From: Komagataeibacter sp. FXV3
GTDB lineage: Bacteria; Pseudomonadota; Alphaproteobacteria; Acetobacterales; Acetobacteraceae
Direction: 5' to 3'
Assembly: GCF_015155755.1 (NCBI RefSeq)
Contig: NZ_VWPI01000018.1
Coordinates: forward strand, 16,094-80,093
DNA: 64,000 bases
Part shown: positions 61,602-64,000 of the stretch, piece after piece
Layout of the letters: the number at the start of each line of letters is the position of its first letter
Position numbering within the stretch: position 1 is the first letter of the stretch
Made by a program: the position numbers and the translations under genes
The notes under the pieces: model-generated
The model's database searches: none
What the model saw: only the letters and a program-made list of their open reading frames with translations
Told to the model about the DNA's origin: nothing

Positions 61602-63602
61602 TTACGCCATGATATCCGGATTTTCGTGCAGGCCAGCGGTAATGATATGCAAACAGGCCAGGACTTCCGCCATCTGCGCCCTTGCGTGCGGCGTTGTGGC
61701 GCGTGCCTGTTCATGCTGTGTCCAGGACAGTACATACGGGATCATGGCGGTCGCCTGTCCCCTGTCCCATCGCGCCAGGAACAGGGTCACGATCCGCTCC
61801 GCCCGCAGGGATAACCGACCTTCGCGGACCAGTTCACGCAGGCGGATGACATAGATGCCAACCGTCATGGACATGATCTGCCGTGCGACACAGGCCCCCA
61901 GAACAGGCGGGGGCAGGGCGTTGGCCTGAAACAGGATGCGTACCAGGCTGGTGGCGCAACTGTTCAGCCAAGCGGCCGCATCCGTGTGGGTACCCATCCG
62001 CGCCAGATGACGCAGGCGCAGGCTGACCCATGCCTCCGTCCGGCGGACATGCACGTCCATGCGGAAAGGCACGACCAGCCGGTAGGTCAGGAGTACGAAA
62101 ATGATACTGGCCAGAAACGCCATGGTATTGTTCAGGAACGAGACTTCATCAAACCGTCCCTGATTGATCGGCCCGATCAGCACCGGCAGGAACATGTTGA
62201 AGGAAAAGGCATAACCCGCAAGCTGCGGCCTGCGGGCTGCAAGCCCCCCGACCGTCATGGGCACCAGCAGGACCATCAGCAGGATCTCCGGCGCGGTAAT
62301 GGCCGGAATGACCCACAGCGTAAGCACTGCCGCCGCGACCGCGCACCACAATCCCCCCTTCAGGAACGGGGTGGTGGCGACCAGCGGGTTTTCGCGTGTT
62401 GCCATCAGGCCGTAAATCAGGGCGACAAAGGAAATGAATGCAGGCCCGTGATGCCATGCGGTAATTTCCCATACAAGACACGCCCCCATGATGGCCGCCG
62501 CCGCACGGAGGCCGTTATTGATCGCCTCACGCATGTGGCGGCGTGATGTCAGGCTGAAACGGAACCGGTCCCTGCGTGGCGCGGTGGTGCAGGCAGTTAT
62601 TTCGCTTCTGACCCGCGTGGCTTCCGCCAGCAGCGCCGTGGTTACCGGCTGCCATTCCGGGTTGTCCACCGTATCGGTGGTGCCCGCGGGGGCATTATCG
62701 CGCACCCATGCCGCGAGTGACTGCTCGGGTCGCGCGTCATCGTCATGCGGCGGCGCGGTCATGCGGGGATGCAGGATCTGCAGCGCGCGCGCCTGCGCCA
62801 GCATGACCAGCATCCCTGCCAGTGCGCGTCGGGCGTGGTCACCTACATGGTTGCGCGGCCCCAGTTCCAGTGCACTGAATTCGATCTGTCCGCTAAACGT
62901 CACGATCCGTTTCAGCAGGGTGCCGGTCATGGCCTGCTGTTCCGGGCTGGCTGATGCGCCTGGGTGCCGGGTGATCGTGGTGCAGGTGGCGCGGAATGTA
63001 TCGGCCAGACGGTCCAGAAGCTGCTGGCGGGCGCGTTCCACCATGCGGGGCATGAACAGGACCGCCAGAACCGCTTCGCACAAGACACCCAGTATGATGT
63101 AGCTGCTGCGCGCAACACTTATGGCAAAGACATCATCAGGTTGCGCAATGGCCCCCGTGGCGATGATGGCGGATGTAAAACCCGTCAGCACCAGCCCGTA
63201 AGCCCGGTACTGGTCCAGCAGTGTCGCCAGTGCGCAGCACACCCCGATCCACAGCGACAGGCAGGTAAAGAACAGTCCCGGCGCCTGCGGGAAAGCTGCC
63301 ATCAGGGTAATGGCCGCGACGCTGCCCACCAGGGTTCCGAAAATCCGCCACCGTGCCTTGGACAGGCTTTCCCCGCGTGAGGACTGCGCCACGACCCATA
63401 CGGTCAGCGGTGCCCATTGCGGGCTGTCCAGTTCCATCCACATCGCGATCAATAGCGAAATGATGGCGGCAAACGATGTGCGTACCGCAAACGCCAGATC
63501 AGGCAGGGCTGGCGCATAAATCCATGAAACGCGCCTGACTTGATGCATCAGCACGCTGGTAATGCGTTCAGGCAGGGGTAAAGTTGCGGTCCGGGCCCCC
63601 AT
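61602..63602 (-). CDS. FUSC/AaeB-type inner membrane exporter
   Basis: 666 residues. There are two membrane blocks of about five to six helices each (roughly 35-185 and 355-520), separated by a soluble domain, as in FUSC-family AaeB/YccS proteins. The first block contains MELDSPQWAPLTVWVVAQSSRGESL SKARWRIFGT, the conserved motif after the first helices. The second has HGPAFISFVALIYGLMATRENP. These proteins export aromatic acids such as p-hydroxybenzoate, usually with an HlyD adaptor and a DUF1656 protein. No such partners are adjacent here. Confidence 0.85.
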   Translation of the reverse strand: MGARTATLPLPERITSVLMHQVRRVSWIYAPALPDLAFAVRTSFAAIISLLIAMWMELDSPQWAPLTVWVVAQSSRGESLSKARWRIFGTLVGSVAAITLMAAFPQAPGLFFTCLSLWIGVCCALATLLDQYRAYGLVLTGFTSAIIATGAIAQPDDVFAISVARSSYIILGVLCEAVLAVLFMPRMVERARQQLLDRLADTFRATCTTITRHPGASASPEQQAMTGTLLKRIVTFSGQIEFSALELGPRNHVGDHARRALAGMLVMLAQARALQILHPRMTAPPHDDDARPEQSLAAWVRDNAPAGTTDTVDNPEWQPVTTALLAEATRVRSEITACTTAPRRDRFRFSLTSRRHMREAINNGLRAAAAIMGACLVWEITAWHHGPAFISFVALIYGLMATRENPLVATTPFLKGGLWCAVAAAVLTLWVIPAITAPEILLMVLLVPMTVGGLAARRPQLAGYAFSFNMFLPVLIGPINQGRFDEVSFLNNTMAFLASIIFVLLTYRLVVPFRMDVHVRRTEAWVSLRLRHLARMGTHTDAAAWLNSCATSLVRILFQANALPPPVLGACVARQIMSMTVGIYVIRLRELVREGRLSLRAERIVTLFLARWDRGQATAMIPYVLSWTQHEQARATTPHARAQMAEVLACLHIITAGLHENPDIMA

Positions 63603-63732
63603 TTCGTTCAGCCTTTTACATCATGGTCAGGATGCGCATTGCCCATGCAGGCTTTGCAGTGGCGGAACATGGCGGCGGCGGTGCCGCCCGGTCCAATCGT
63701 TTGTTATGATATTTTGATAAGTAATATTTATG

Positions 63733-63760
63733 AAAAAGCCCCTGACGGGATTCAGGGGGC
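63733..63760 (-). terminator. Terminator-like hairpin downstream of oprB
   Basis: On the minus strand: GCCCCCTGA, loop, TCAGGGGC, TTTTT. An 8-bp stem with a one-base bulge and a five-U tail, 94 bp beyond the porin stop codon. Confidence 0.7.
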
Positions 63761-63767
63761 ATGAATG

Positions 63768-63814
63768 CCGCAGCGCATGGCGGATACGGCATCGGTATCC
63801 GTCATGCGCTGCGG
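63768..63814. repeat. Long near-perfect hairpin downstream of oprB
   Basis: 20-bp arms with 19 matches (CCGCAGCGCATG followed by GCGGATAC, against GTATCCGTCATGCGCTGCGG) around a 7-nt loop. It lies between the porin stop and the U-tailed terminator. Confidence 0.8.
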
Positions 63815-63853
63815 GTCTGTATGGTGTCAGCCTGTCATGGAAACGGGCCGGTC

Positions 63854-64000
63854 GTCAGAATGTAATATTGCTATGCAGGCCGAAGATCGCCTCATCGCCG
63901 GTGCGGCGGTAGGGGAAGGACGGGTCGGCGCCGCCGCCCGCGGGGTGCCAGACGTACTGGAAATCGGGCTGCATCACCAGCCACGGCGTGACCTGCGCCT
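63854..64000 (-). CDS. OprB-family carbohydrate porin (C-terminal end, cut by window edge)
   Basis: Only the last 48 codons are inside the window. They read VTPWLVMQPDFQYVWHPAGGG, then FPYRRTGDEAIFGLHSNITF and a TGA stop. The WLVMQPDFQYVWHPAGG pattern followed by a gap and an AIFGLHSNITF last strand with terminal Phe is typical of the OprB family, outer-membrane porins for glucose and other sugars common in acetic acid bacteria. Two stem-loops follow, one with a U-tail. Confidence 0.75.

Noticed and set aside
1..64000. CRISPR arrays, tRNA and rRNA genes, prophage or IS transposases
   Set aside because: None were recognised on either strand. The short repeats in the window are palindromic intergenic elements of variable spacing, not regularly spaced direct repeats with spacers.

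Overview
The window reads as chromosomal DNA of an acetic acid bacterium (Acetobacteraceae), most likely Komagataeibacter or a close relative. This is inferred, not searched. The reasons are GC-rich coding DNA with AT-rich intergenic spaces, two type II NADH dehydrogenases, several periplasmic oxidase and cytochrome c genes, a glp/glpX/fba carbon cluster, and OprB-type and alginate-export-type porins. No rRNA, tRNA, CRISPR array, prophage or transposase gene was recognised. The only mobile-like sequence is a family of roughly 50-160 bp palindromic intergenic repeats, about ten copies, the best of which has perfect 15-bp terminal inverted repeats.

Layout. 1-2.9 kb: an EmrA/EmrB-like drug pump with a divergent LysR regulator. 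3-6.1 kb: D-alanine catabolism (dadA, alanine racemase) with a divergent Lrp/AsnC regulator. 6.2-13.6 kb: glycerol regulon (glpF divergent from glpD-glpK-glpX-fba-glpR) with two palindromes that match the classical GlpR operator. 13.7-26.8 kb: an SDR dehydrogenase, the first ndh copy, a methionine ABC importer operon ending in an Rrf2 regulator, an outer-membrane barrel, an aldehyde dehydrogenase, the second ndh copy and a TetR regulator. 27.2-34.6 kb: a four-gene HlyD / RbbA-like / ABC-2 / NodT efflux operon with a divergent TetR regulator. 34.7-36.4 kb: bacterioferritin and an AEC carrier separated by a good Fur-box match.

37.2-43.9 kb is a phosphate region: a small acidic ORF and ppk2, a PiT transporter, and pstC-pstA-pstB-phoU behind a possible Pho box, without pstS. 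44.2-48.5 kb: an FAD-linked D-lactate/glycolate-type dehydrogenase, an SsuC/SsuB-like ABC pair without a binding protein, a nitroreductase and a small exported cysteine protein. 48.5-53.2 kb: a TPR-glycosyltransferase protein, a DUF4112 protein, a SelW-like CxxC protein and a large KatE catalase.

53.4-60.4 kb is the most unusual part and is dominated by exported redox or enzyme proteins. It holds an exported creatininase-like protein with a beta-propeller partner, a DNA alkyltransferase, an acetate transporter, and a tightly overlapping operon. That operon encodes a Tat-exported flavin amine oxidase, a periplasmic cytochrome c and a signal-peptide-bearing RidA. I read it as a periplasmic amine or amino-acid dehydrogenase feeding the respiratory chain, with RidA disposing of the reactive imine product. 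It is followed by another cytochrome c and a candidate small RNA. The window ends with a FUSC/AaeB-type exporter and the 3' end of an OprB porin gene.
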